Shown here one piece after another: positions 1-10,149 of a DNA stretch of 64,000 bases. Under the pieces are notes generated by a model. The model was given only the letters and a program-made list of their open reading frames with translations. It was not told the DNA's origin and did no database searches. Location of the stretch: the NCBI GenBank assembly GCA_904063045.1, contig CAJFCJ010000007.1:2549404-2613403 (forward strand), in the 5' to 3' direction. How positions within the stretch are numbered: position 1 is the stretch's first letter; every line of letters begins with the position of its first letter. Source of the stretch: Dimorphilus gyrociliatus (Eukaryota > Annelida > Polychaeta > Dinophilidae). The position numbers were made by a program, and so were the translations under genes.

Positions 1-1220
1 TCAATGATTTTTGACAAATGAGTCAATAGTTGCTCGTCAATACCGCCGTTTACATCAAGATCGAAATAATTTTGCGGTAGCGAATTATTATTTTGATGAC
101 CATTGAATGTGCGTTGTACAAAAACGAAAGAGCCGTCAAGTGCAGTTTCCTTTAGAATCGTTTCATCTAATTCCTCCTCTAAACCTTTAAAGAATGGACA
201 TTATTTGTTATTTCTTAACAATTCGTCACGCACGGTACTCACTAGAACGCAAATAAGAATTCATCAATCCATTTAGAACTGCCTCCTTCTCCCATTCAAT
301 CAAACCACCTGGTGGAGGGGAACAAAGCTTCGCCTTTGGTGGTATAACTGTATAGGCAGTCGACAAGAGCGTCTGTGCAGCGGCATCGTGACAAACATTT
401 TGCATTATTGTATTATAATCTTCAATATCGATTTCAGTTGGAAGGGAAAGAGGTCCTATTTTATTGCCTATGCAAACTATAGCCAAATCATGTTTATATT
501 TTCGTAAAAAATACTTAGATAAAGTGCGGTCAGCGTGATTGCCATATCCGGAATACATTACTTCGAAGTCGTATCCCCTTTCTCTCAAGCTATCACGTAT
601 TTCTGGGAAGATATTGGAATCGAAAACTTTCTTTTCAACTTCCCATTCAATTCCATTCATAATCAAGTGTAAACGAATTATATTCTCGTCGTCACATATT
701 GTATTATCCATACGCCCATACAATAACTTTTGTATTCGATTTTGCAAAGTCGAAATGGACGCAACTTTTGGATCTTCAGGCTTTGGTAGAGAAGGTGACG
801 GCGGTCCGTGAGAACTTTGATGAAGAGGAGATTCGCTGTCAAGTGGTTCGGATGGTTCTTCGTCTAAAGAATCGTCATTAGAGCTACTATCACCCGATAT
901 ACTGGTTCTTTTTCCAGTTTTCGTAGAGTGAATAGACCTTTAAGTTAGAAAAAAGCTAATTAAGAACAAATATTCAAAATTATTCGTATGAATGCAAAAG
1001 ATCCTTATAAAGGTAACATAGAGTCGTTATATGTTTTTCCCCATAGCAACAAACTATAATGATGAACGCAGGTTAACGCGTTGAAAGATACTTAAATTAT
1101 TGTCAGGCCTAGAAGCGTTTAAAATTTGTTGTGCAAAATGAAATTAACTTACATCTCGTTTCTGGTTGAACTGTTGTTATGAGTTTGAGGCGGTACGCCG
1201 TTGGAACATCCCGCCCCCAT
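1..1220 (-). CDS. NWD1/NWD2-like NACHT STAND protein, 5' part (runs off left edge)
   Basis: The three exons read are 1220-1153, 937-243 and 178-1 (continuing beyond the window). The start ATG gives MGAGCS at the N terminus, which fits a myristoylated glycine followed by a palmitoylatable cysteine. Residues about 20-75 are acidic, Ser/Pro-rich and probably disordered. The segment after that (VFDSNIFPEIRDSLRERGYD, then a HDLAIVCIGNKIG stretch) resembles the N-terminal domain of NWD-type proteins, where a FPxLRxxCxxxGLxFEV strand precedes a GLLGxxYG-like strand. In that family this domain precedes a NACHT NTPase and WD repeats, which would lie outside the window. Joins: AT|gtaagt, aaag|G, CTA|gtgagt, gtttag|A. 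The family call rests on motif resemblance only, so another DUF4062/STAND relative is possible. It shares a divergent promoter with PPP4R1. Confidence 0.6.
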
Positions 1221-1273
1221 CTTCTTCTTTTCCGTTCCTCTTCGAGAGAATGAATGTCGAGCAACAAACGCGG

Positions 1274-1281
1274 TGACGTCA
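1274..1281. promoter_or_regulatory. CRE-like palindrome TGACGTCA
   Basis: A perfect 8-base cAMP response element lies about 55 bases upstream of the NWD-like start codon. The site is known to bind CREB/ATF bZIP dimers. Its use here is inferred. Confidence 0.5.
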
Positions 1282-1534
1282 TTACACATCGATTGAAGAT
1301 AGCGCTCGGGCATATGCGTTGTTGCCATAGATATTAACTACGGTTAATTGAAAAATGCGAATAAAAAAAACTCTTTCGAGTAAAGGCTTTTCGTTCAGCA
1401 AAACTCAATGGGTTATTGATCAAAACTGATGTTGCATTGTGTTCTAGTTCTTGAATTTTAATTTTTCTGCTTATTAAGAGCATATCTTTAACTCCACTTC
1501 ATCATTCTTAATTCGTATCACGCGCCATTTCTAT

Positions 1535-1542
1535 TGACGTCA
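1535..1542. promoter_or_regulatory. CRE-like palindrome TGACGTCA
   Basis: A second perfect CRE lies about 130 bases upstream of the PPP4R1 start codon, in the same divergent promoter. Two exact palindromes within 270 bases is more than chance would usually give. Confidence 0.5.
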
Positions 1543-1672
1543 TCAGTGACCCAGAAATGTTTATGTTCGGCGAAAATCGGTAATTTTCGGTAACGAATGA
1601 GCACTCCTGTTACAAATCGCTTATTTACATTTAACCAATCAGAAGCGAGAACACTGTAATGGTGAATCCAAA

Positions 1673-4600
1673 ATGGCGGGTATATCATTATAAGCTTTTT
1701 TTTTTAAATTTCATATGTCTGATTATATTCTCAACATTTAATCATCGATTAACTCAACTACAGATTACGATCCTTTTCAACCATACGAAGAACAAGAGCA
1801 GTATGACGGTAAGTCTTGCCATTTCGGGTTGTCGCTCTTGTAGAATCATTAGTACTAGCTATGTCATTGTTAAATGAGAGAATTTGGCTTTTTACAACGT
1901 GTATCCGCAAAAATGAAGGCTTGTTTTATGATGTATAAGTATTATGTAACTCCTATACCGCAAATGAGACTCTGTTGCAAGCTTACAGAAATTTTAAATT
2001 GGTGCGATATTCCTGACAGCACCGACAGTACTTCACGTGCTACTCCGAAAATAGGTCACGAAATTTCTGGTATTCTAATACTAGAAATTTAATTTATAAT
2101 TTATTTTAAAGACATATTGAGTGTTGGCGCTCGGAAAGTACCACCATTTTAACGATGATAAGAATCAATAAATTGATGGAGGGAACGAAGGTTACGAGAC
2201 TTTGCAAACTTACGTCTCGCAGAGGGGCGGTTTGTTGCAAATTGGACTACTGCCAAAACGTTGGCGAGATTATCTTTCGCTGATGTTATACGCTGTTTGT
2301 AAGAGAAAGCTTCATTAAATCCTTACCTGTAAATTGCCAAGTTCTTGTATATAGCATACTTTATGTTGCAAATATGCGACAGAAGTGTAAAGTAATCAAA
2401 TTACTTTACTGCGTAGCATCTGTGGTCTTTCGCGATGAATAATCATAACCAAATATGACCAATAAGGTTTACATTTCATTTGTTTGTTTTCTATCCTGCA
2501 ATTTACAGCGCTTTCTAAACAGGGGGATTATTACCAGGAAGCGAAATAAGCGGCATGGAAGAGGACTTCGATTCGGAAGCGTTCGACGAAGAGCAATTAA
2601 CCCGTATGCAACGATTACGCAAACATCTTGACGGTGAAAATGCGTTTGATAGGTGAATTCTTTTATTACGCAACTCATAAAAATAAATCTAATTACAATT
2701 TTATATTAATTCAGGCAAATGGTTGCTAGAAATATAATGGAAACTCTACGAGAGGCAGTTGACTCTGACGAGAGCCAAATAAGGGAAGTTATGGAGGCCG
2801 TCGAAACACTTTCGAACGATGTTGATTATACTGTTCGATCAGACCTGGTCGAACAAATTCCTCACCTCGCAATATTCTGCCACGAAAATCTAAATTTTCA
2901 ATCTTACCTAAGTCTTCGTATATTACCAATCGTTAAACGATGTCTAACTGATACAAATCACCATGTGAGGAAAACAGTTCAGGCTGCTCTTATTGTAATC
3001 ACAGACCAGGGGCTGATTCCACCTAATGAGATTGAAAACGAAATTTGCCCTACTATATTAAAGCTGGCAGACCATGGTCACGAAGACTATCGAACGGAAG
3101 CTGTGACTGTGAGTACTAGCTCTTATTACGACTAAGGGAGTGATACTAACCGCAGTCGGTACGATTATTTCGGGGTAGTTCCTTACGTTATTCTTTCATC
3201 AAAGTAGCAATTGCCGTCGGCCCTGTGAAAGACATGGGTAGTGAGATGTGAACATTCGACACCTCTCTACTCTGTCTTTCGTCACGGACGTCGGCTGGAA
3301 CACTTTCACTGGATGAATGCGAGCTGCAAATACATGGTGCTTTATTTATAGAAGAAGTATGATTAATTCCGGTGAGTGATCGCAATCATTATTAATGCAT
3401 GGCGGAGGCAACGGACTGTTTTCGATTTACTGGACATGAGTAAGAACGGAAATCAAAACTGTGAAGGCGGGCCGTGTCAATGCTGGACTGTTGTAGTCGA
3501 CGTTTTCTATCACAGCCAGCTTTGATGAGCCCCGAGTACACAATTGCATCCCAAGAACCAAAAGTGCTAAATGTTCTCCAACGCACGGTTCAAGTACCTG
3601 TGGTCTGTAATTGAGATCATATCACAGCCTGCTTGGATCATACGTTGGTAGTTCTCTGCACTGTTGCTTTATTTAGGAAACAATTGTCAACAGCTCGTTG
3701 CCTCTAACGCGTTGAGTGACGCATCAAAGTGACTGAGAAATGGCTGCTTAATTGCACATATCACAGCCAGCTTTGATGAGCTATTCAATGTGACGGTACA
3801 ATTCTTCGTCAGTAGGTGCACACCTTACGTCTTTTGCACAAGTAGTTCGTGGCTTGTCGAGTGGCAGTGATGTGTCGATTTCATGATCATATCACAGCCA
3901 GCTTTGATGAGCTATGCGCGCTTTTCAATCCTCGCTAATGCTAACTTTTTATTATTTTAACAGCTACCTTATTCTTTGCAAGTAGGGCGAATCAAAGTAG
4001 TTGTGGTGTGCTGTCTTTCGGTTCATATCACAGCTTGCTTTGATGAGCTTAGCTTTGCTCTTTGATCACTGTCGAATTTCGATCTATTATTTCGATAATT
4101 CTTTCATGCTATTAATAATAAGTACTGACTGCAGTAGTTGGAACAGTTTATCGTAACATTCACTTATCTTATGCCCCATATTCTTACAGTTAATGGTTAA
4201 GATGGCACCGTTGTTTGGCTATGAAATCGCTAAAAAGATACTATTAGATAAATTTTGTGAAATGTGTGAGGATGTGATTTTTCATGTAAGAAAGTTATGT
4301 GCGTCTATTATGGGAAGTTGGTGCAAGTTTATGGGGGAAAAAGATACAGAGGAAATATTATTATCCCGTTTTATAAAGCTTTGTAAAGATGACGTTTGGG
4401 GCGTCAGAAAATGTTGCATAGAAAGTTTTGTCCATGTTGCTAAAATATGCTCAAGGGAGCTGAGAAGAAGTACGTTGACAAAAACATATTTGGAGTTGTT
4501 ATTGGATAGTTCAAGATGGGTTCGATTAGCTGCATATGAAAGTTTAGGAGCTTTTATATCAACATTTGCCCGTCCCTCCTCCGAATCCGGTTTCGAAGTA

Positions 4601-6306
4601 CGAGACGGAAGTCTCGTACGAGTAAATGCGGATGGTGAATTGGGTGATGACACAAAGTACGTTTTTTGTAATGCTATGATTAAGGATTAGTGTACCACTA
4701 TGATGAAACATAATCCATTCTCTGAAGCTTGCTTACCGTCAGTAGCTGCCACTCTGAGGCTTGTTGAAATGGGTCAGTCGATAGTATGAGGTTTTCTCAT
4801 CAGTCGCCTGCTTGTTAAACAAGTTTCTGCTATTGTTGGTCAGCGGCACAAGATTAATTAGTTTTCTGAATATCTATATAACCTCTTGAATAATTCGAGT
4901 ACATTCGTTAATTGTAATTCCGGAGTTAAAGGTAGTTCTATTTTACCACTACAGCTCGCTTTGCGACGAAGATGCAATAAAATACAATTCCTTCGAGTTT
5001 TGGAGAACACCACTGCCAGAAATCGATTTATTGTTGCTCGAGGACGACAACGCCATCTTATCGGACGGAAACAACAGTAATGCTCAGCGAAAAGAGCAAA
5101 AAGCCGTTAGGGAAATTGATGATGCCAAGTTGAGTTCTGCCTTAGAAGAGAGGCTAAGCGTATTTGATGATAACGAGTCAAACGCTAGTAGGTTTGCACC
5201 AATAATCAAGGATGATTTGCTGTCATATCACAAGGACAGTGAAGAATTAGTAGAAACAACCCCAATCTCTGAATTGGCAATACAACAAGATGTGATTCCA
5301 CACGAACTATTAGAACATTTTTTAAGAATGGGTGAACAATCTGCTGCTCAAACTGTTGATCTAGATATTGCTAGGCATTGTGCCTACTCATTTCCGGCTG
5401 TCGCATTGACTTTGGGTCGAAAAAATTGGAACTGTTTACGAGAATTATACAAAAAATTAGGCGAGGATCAATTGCAACAAGTAAGATTTATTGTTAAGTT
5501 CTTTTAATTATTGATCTTAATCGATTTCTCTTCAGTGGAAAGTTAAACGAACGCTGGCTTGTTCGATTCATGAATTGGCTCAAATTGTTGGAACGGAAAT
5601 AACTATAACAGACATATTGCCTGTGTTTAATAATTTGTACAACGAAATGGACGAGATAAGAGTAGGAGTTTTGAAGAACTTATCAGTCTTCCTTACTCAA
5701 CTACCGCCCAACGAACGCGCTAAATACTTGCCTCGTCTAGGTGAATTTCTGAAAAGCAATAACGGTGCTATGGACAGTAAGAATTGGCGCTTCAGGGAGC
5801 AGTTGGCTGAACGTCTTATACAAATCATTCCCTTGTTTTCTGCCGTTCAAGTTGATAAACACATTGTACCAATCGCTTTAACGTTAGTTGTGGACAAGGT
5901 TTGTGCTGTTCGGCAAACTGCACTTTTGCTGCTAGCACTTGTTTTAAAGCGTCTTTCTAGTGACGACAGGCTCGTTGCTGATTTAACTAATTCATTACTG
6001 AATTGTTTGGCGCTGTCTAGTAGCTGGCACTTACGACAGTCCTATGCTACACTTTGTCAAAGGCTTCTTGAACACAATAGTGTTTCTAGTTGGACATTCG
6101 CATATCTTATGCTACCGTCGTTAGTTGCCTTGGCTACTGATAAGACAGTGAATGTTCGAATTGCAGTTGCTCGTTGTATGGATCGTTGTGTTTGCAGTGA
6201 TACCTATCTGATAAGTACAGAAAATGCACAAGCATCTGATTTACTAGAAACAATTGAGCAGTTAAGAAATGATGCAGATGTCGATGTTAGGTCTATGTTT
6301 ACTTGA
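1673..6306 (+). CDS. PPP4R1: Serine/threonine-protein phosphatase 4 regulatory subunit 1
   Basis: Regulatory HEAT-repeat subunit that binds the PP4 catalytic subunit. Exons: 1673-1679, 1764-1808, 2523-2652, 2715-3108, 4190-4656, 4955-5480 and 5536-6306 (2,340 nt, 779 aa). HEAT repeats occur in two blocks. The N block contains FHVRKLCAS and DDVWGVRKCC, and the C block contains WKVKRTLACSIHELA and DKTVNVRIAVARC. Between them is a charged, low-complexity stretch with one strongly conserved island, FEFWRTPLPEIDL (about residues 358-370), also present in vertebrate PPP4R1. The start is a short first exon, ATG GCG G, followed by a gtatat donor; later ATGs such as 2555 would also give a near-complete protein. 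Intron 4 (3109-4189, 1,081 nt) is about 20 times longer than its neighbours and houses six microRNA hairpins in the same orientation. Confidence 0.93.
3213..3295 (+). ncRNA. mir-71: mir-71 precursor hairpin
   Basis: The 5' arm at 3226-3248 starts TGAAAGACATGGGTAGTGAG, the known protostome miR-71-5p sequence. The 3' arm (about 3262-3284) contains CTCTCTACTCTGTCTTTCG and pairs back with it. The stem continues outward, with GCCGTCGG pairing to ACGTCGGC across bulges. It lies in the sense orientation in PPP4R1 intron 4 and is the first hairpin of the cluster. The mature identity is a match to the known miRNA; processing is inferred. Confidence 0.95.
3465..3536 (+). ncRNA. mir-2: mir-2 family hairpin 1
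   Basis: The mature 3' arm at 3508-3530 begins TATCACAGCCAGCTTTGATG, the canonical miR-2 sequence with the K-box seed ATCACAG. The 5' arm, GGGCCGTGTCAATGCTGGAC at 3469-3488, folds onto it with bulges. It lies 218 bases downstream of mir-71. Confidence 0.93.
3576..3650 (+). ncRNA. mir-2: mir-2 family hairpin 2 (divergent 3' half)
   Basis: The mature arm at about 3620-3642 reads TATCACAGCCTGCTTGGATC, keeping the seed but differing from canonical miR-2 in the 3' half. The 5' arm CCAACGCACGGTTCAAGTAC (3578-3597) pairs well, and CCAACG/CGTTGG closes the base. Similar CCTGCTTGGATC variants are known from other lophotrochozoan mir-2 clusters, from recollection and not checked. Confidence 0.9.
3710..3790 (+). 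ncRNA. mir-2: mir-2 family hairpin 3
   Basis: The mature arm at 3759-3781 is identical to the canonical miR-2 of hairpin 1. The 5' arm GCATCAAAGTGACTGAGAA (about 3721-3739) is complementary to it. The base of the stem pairs TTGAGT with ATTCAA. The 5' arm differs from those of the other copies, so only the mature strand is under strong constraint. Confidence 0.93.
3832..3922 (+). ncRNA. mir-2: mir-2 family hairpin 4
   Basis: The mature arm at 3890-3912 is again the canonical miR-2 sequence. The 5' arm TAGTTCGTGGCTTGTCGAGT (from about 3843) pairs with it using several G-U pairs and a bulge. This is the least perfect of the five mir-2 stems, but its spacing and mature sequence fit the cluster. 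Confidence 0.88.
3976..4058 (+). ncRNA. mir-2: mir-2 family hairpin 5
   Basis: The mature arm at 4026-4048 reads TATCACAGCTTGCTTTGATG, with seed and 3' half as in canonical miR-2 and two changes in the middle. The 5' arm GGCGAATCAAAGTAGTTGTG (3985-4004) is complementary. It is the last hairpin of the cluster, about 130 bases before the PPP4R1 exon 5 acceptor. Confidence 0.92.
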
Positions 6307-7047
6307 ACTTCCCCGATCTTATCAAAAAGGCTGTGATTTGACTAAAAAATATAAAATTCATACTTTAATTGTAATAATTCAATATATATTTATACCCTCT
6401 ATAAACAATAAATTTTCAGTTTTTTTCTAATATTTTTGTACTTTTCTCAAATTTTGTGCACTTGAAATTATAAGAATGGCACTAGTTCATATAAAATTTG
6501 GCAAAGAGATACAGTACAGTTTATAAAGTATAATCAATACAATTTGAGCAATCCAAGAAAATTGTTTATAACATTTACAGTAAAACTAGTTTTATCACCT
6601 GCAAAATCAAAGCTAGGAATGCTCATGCTACGTTTTGCTGATTTCCTGTTGTTACAAAACTCGCATATGTTATTCTTCATGTGAAATAAAGTGTTAAGTT
6701 TTTAAACGTACAAACTATAAGGTCACCTCCAAAGTATGAATAGAGTAAACACTAATAAATCTAACTAGCAAGACATTTGTAAAAACTAATATTGTCAATA
6801 TTGAAGTGCTGGTAAACACAATTATTCATATTTGGTAAAGGAAAGAGATAAACAATAGTTATATAAACTTTTATGCTAAACAACTCTGCACAATGAAGTT
6901 AACAATGTCTGTAACAGCCTAGGTAATTAACTAAACTACGAAAACTAGTACTCAAGTGGTTCATAAGTGTATAGTTTGTTGTATTGAAGCGGTTTGTACA
7001 TATATAACAGTAATAACATTTAAGAACACATAATTCGTAAAGATGGA
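6307..7047. other. Intergenic, tail-to-tail between PPP4R1 and Twinkle
   Basis: AT-rich sequence holding the 3' ends of two convergent genes. AATAAA-like signals follow the PPP4R1 stop (about 6405-6412). I see no coding exon, RNA gene or repeat here. Confidence 0.6.
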
Positions 7048-9680
7048 TTAAGTTGCCTCATTGTCGTTGACAGGTATAAGCGTTAAGCCGGGTGCTAACT
7101 TTTTTTTCGCTGTAAAGCTAAGAGAATCCTTATCAAAATTCAAAAGAACAATGCCTAAATCACCATCAAATCTGTTCTTTGCAACTTGGATATACTTCTT
7201 TCCACGCACCATAGAAAATCTTTTATCTTGCAAAATTAAAATATTGTCAGCTTCCTGACTAGCCTTGGCACTCCCAAAGATAGAGGATACCGTTAAATTA
7301 TCAGTTTCATTTTCCTTACGAGGATGAATAACAAGGGTAACATGACAGTTCATATGAGTAGCAAATTTCCTGAAAGCTGCTATAATTTGATCTTGCTTCA
7401 AAAAGCGATCTGACGCCATTCCCGCGTTGTCAAGACCCATCATAAATTGTAAATTGTCAACAACGATATGAGCTATATCATGTATATAAACTGCATGAGA
7501 CATTGTCTGTATAAGGAAAGAAATAGGAAAGCACGTTACATTGATCAAAAGATGATGAATGAAAGTTAGAAATAGGATCCCCACCTCTATTACTCTGTTT
7601 ACTTGCTGCTGGCCATGGAAAGTCATAAAGTACATAGGTAACTTTTCAAATAGATCTGCCCATTTATCATAATCCTTTTTCGAACATTGAGTGAGCTTTT
7701 GCCTTTAAATACAGTCCTTAAAAATTCAGTTTTTAAAGTAACTTTAAAATTATCCTACCTAGCAAATTGAGTCAACATTGTTTTTAATAGCCTTACATTA
7801 GATATTTCAAAACTACCCCAGAGGGTGTTGACACCTTGAGTACAGAGATCTAATGAATATTCGCTGATAAATGTTGTTTTTCCCGAACCAGTAGGTCCAG
7901 TAAAGACTGTTAATTCACCGCGTCGATGACCCTTTAAAAGCTTTACTAATTGTGGATATCTTTTCCACTAGAAAATATAAAGAAAATGTGTTCAGGATAA
8001 AAATTAACGAAAAAGAGCTATTCGTTTAAATTATATACTTTGACACCGGCAACTAGCTCAACTTCGCTTAGTTCTGTAAAAACCTCCTGCCTCAGTTGAA
8101 AGAAAGATGTTATGGATTCATGCCGAATTGGTTTGGCGCTGTCAATTATTTTTACTAAATCTAAACCTTTTTTAAGGGCTTTATGAGCCGATGGGCAGTC
8201 GTTAGAAGGCCTGCAAAAAAAAAAAGGACTCTTTGTAACGCAGAGTGCATGTTTAAGTAAGGAAATTTAGACCTTATCAAACGACATCTGGACTCCCCCA
8301 ATTTTTTTGCTAATTGTCTCGCTGTTCCCCATGTATTTTGATCACCTCCTAACCAAAGGATAATTTTTTGAAATTGTTCAAATAATGGAAGAACCTTAAT
8401 GACCATAATTACATTAATAGATAAATAGAGTGTAATCATTTAATATGAAGCATTACTTGTTGTGGTAGCGTAGCTCCTGTTGGAAGAGCAACGCAAGGTA
8501 AATTTGTTGCTTGATGAACTGACATTGCATCAAACTCATCAGCTGTAATAACAATTTCATTATTATTAGACCGAATTGTATTCCAGCCAAACAATGCCGA
8601 TGCTCCATTTCTGTTTGATAGAGATAGAAGTAGTACAAACATCTTTTATAAGTTAATATTTTCGTTTCATATGTTAAGTAGAAATAATAATTACAAGTAT
8701 GAAAGAGCTGGTACATAATCATATCTCTGCTGTTTACCAACAGGTTGATTAAAGTAAAATATTTTGCAACATCGTATTCTTCCATCAGCGGCAATAAGAG
8801 GAAAAATAAAACCGGTCTGTTCTTTTAATATTCGAACTTTATACTTTTCAAGGATTTCTGCTTTGATCTTTGGAAAGAAAAAAAAACGACATCGTACTAA
8901 AGAAATGTGATTTTAGAGTTATAACCATTAAATTATTGGTGGCAAACGCAGCATTAGCTACTCTCTCCTGTGTAGACCAGAATTCAGTAGATTTCACAAT
9001 TGCGTCATCAAATTGATTAACATTAATATTTTGAAAGCATTTATGAGCCGGAGATTTTCTGTTTGTAATTATTTAATTATATTAAAGTTTTTCAATTAAT
9101 AATTAACATTAAAAGCAATCATTTACTTTGTCTTATCCAGGTAAATATCATATATGGTATTGATATTTTCGCATAGAGATTCAAAAGAACCATTTTTACC
9201 GCACGATTGACAAACAAAATGACCTATTAAAAATTTGCAAACGATTAATACTTGACGTATATAAATAATAAATACCTAAATAGAGTTTATAATTAGATAT
9301 GTAAATGTCTATACATATTACAATAGTAAACTTTAGTATACAATGTTCTATTTACCGGTTGTGGAATTGATGAATAACTTTTCTATTTGTTTCAAATGCA
9401 ATTTCCTTAAAGAGTGCTTCGGGCAAGTTGTTATGACACAAGTATGCCCAATGTCGTATACCATCTTTTTTTCTCCCAAAAATTTTTTGATCGTCAATAG
9501 CCCGACTTTCTTAGAGTAATCAGCTTCGTTAAGGATGCTGGATTTGGCCGAGGGATTCTGCGCTTTAATGTTCGCATTTTCTTCTGTGTGGTACCTAACA
9601 GCGTCATTATTATTCACACTCTTCCAAGCGCAAATAACAGCTTTCTTCTGTTTTATTATCTGTTTCGTTAGATTTTGCAT
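7048..9680 (-). CDS. TWNK: Twinkle mitochondrial replicative DNA helicase
   Basis: Hexameric helicase of the mtDNA replisome, related to phage T7 gp4. Exons: 9680-9356, 9223-9127, 9058-8926, 8867-8738, 8602-8457, 8394-8273, 8210-8039, 7967-7759, 7702-7585 and 7506-7048 (1,911 nt, 636 aa). Order along the protein: a basic N terminus fitting mitochondrial import, a zinc-ribbon-like region ([11 protein letters not shown] then [11 protein letters not shown]), a TOPRIM-like segment ([17 protein letters not shown]), Walker [10 protein letters not shown] at about 399-407, and the C-terminal RecA core ([41 protein letters not shown]). All match metazoan Twinkle. Two joins are weaker: the exon 3 donor is gttata, and exon 5 uses an acceptor within AAATGGAG. 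Both restore the family reading frame. Confidence 0.93.
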
Positions 9681-10149
9681 GTTTTTCCATTATGTGACCC
9701 GAACTTAGATCAATGAGCGAACTTAGGCCAATTGCTTTACGGATTATCGCTCTTAACTCAAATAAATCATATGGACAAATAACGGTTTTGAAATTTAATT
9801 ATGAAAAAACTGTATAAATCGTTCTCAAGGGATTTTTTAACCGGAAAAGTGTACTTAATTCGAATTTAGTGCAGAATAATTATCGGCAGGGAGCGAAGCG
9901 CGGTTAGTTTGATAAAAGCAAAAAATCCTCATACAGCATGTCAAGAAACTGGTAGTATGTGCAATTTGAACGCACGTGCGCATTAGATGTTTACTACTAT
10001 TTCAATACTGAATTTTATCAATTTATAAACGAAAAGAAAACATATATCAGCAATAAATAACGATTAGATTTAAGACAGCGCGTCACTTTTCTGATTGCAT
10101 TTGCTATGAAAAGTTCTAAAGCTATTTTCTCAATCTCAATCTCCTTAGT
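9681..10149. other. Intergenic between Twinkle start and H1-like gene end
   Basis: AT-rich. It contains the promoter side of Twinkle and the 3' end of the upstream minus-strand gene. Apart from short AT runs nothing specific is seen. Confidence 0.5.

Larger units (their letters stand above)
1221..1672. promoter_or_regulatory. Divergent promoter between the NWD-like gene and PPP4R1
   Basis: These 452 bases separate two start codons that point away from each other. They hold two perfect TGACGTCA palindromes (1274-1281 and 1535-1542) and a CCAAT box (1635-1639) about 35 bases before the PPP4R1 ATG. No TATA box is evident at a sensible distance. Any regulatory role is inferred from motif matches only. 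Confidence 0.5.

Noticed and set aside
1874-2092. 72-residue open frame in PPP4R1 intron 2
   Set aside because: Composition and length fit chance, it is bracketed by good splice sites of PPP4R1, and no homology is apparent.
3188-3586. Two minus-strand open frames across the mir-71/mir-2 region
   Set aside because: They are antisense to the microRNA hairpins and arise from the constrained hairpin sequence.
3508-4048. The repeated TATCACAGCC units as a CRISPR-like or satellite array
   Set aside because: The repeat unit is exactly the miR-2 mature strand, spacers are unequal, and each unit has its own complementary 5' arm.
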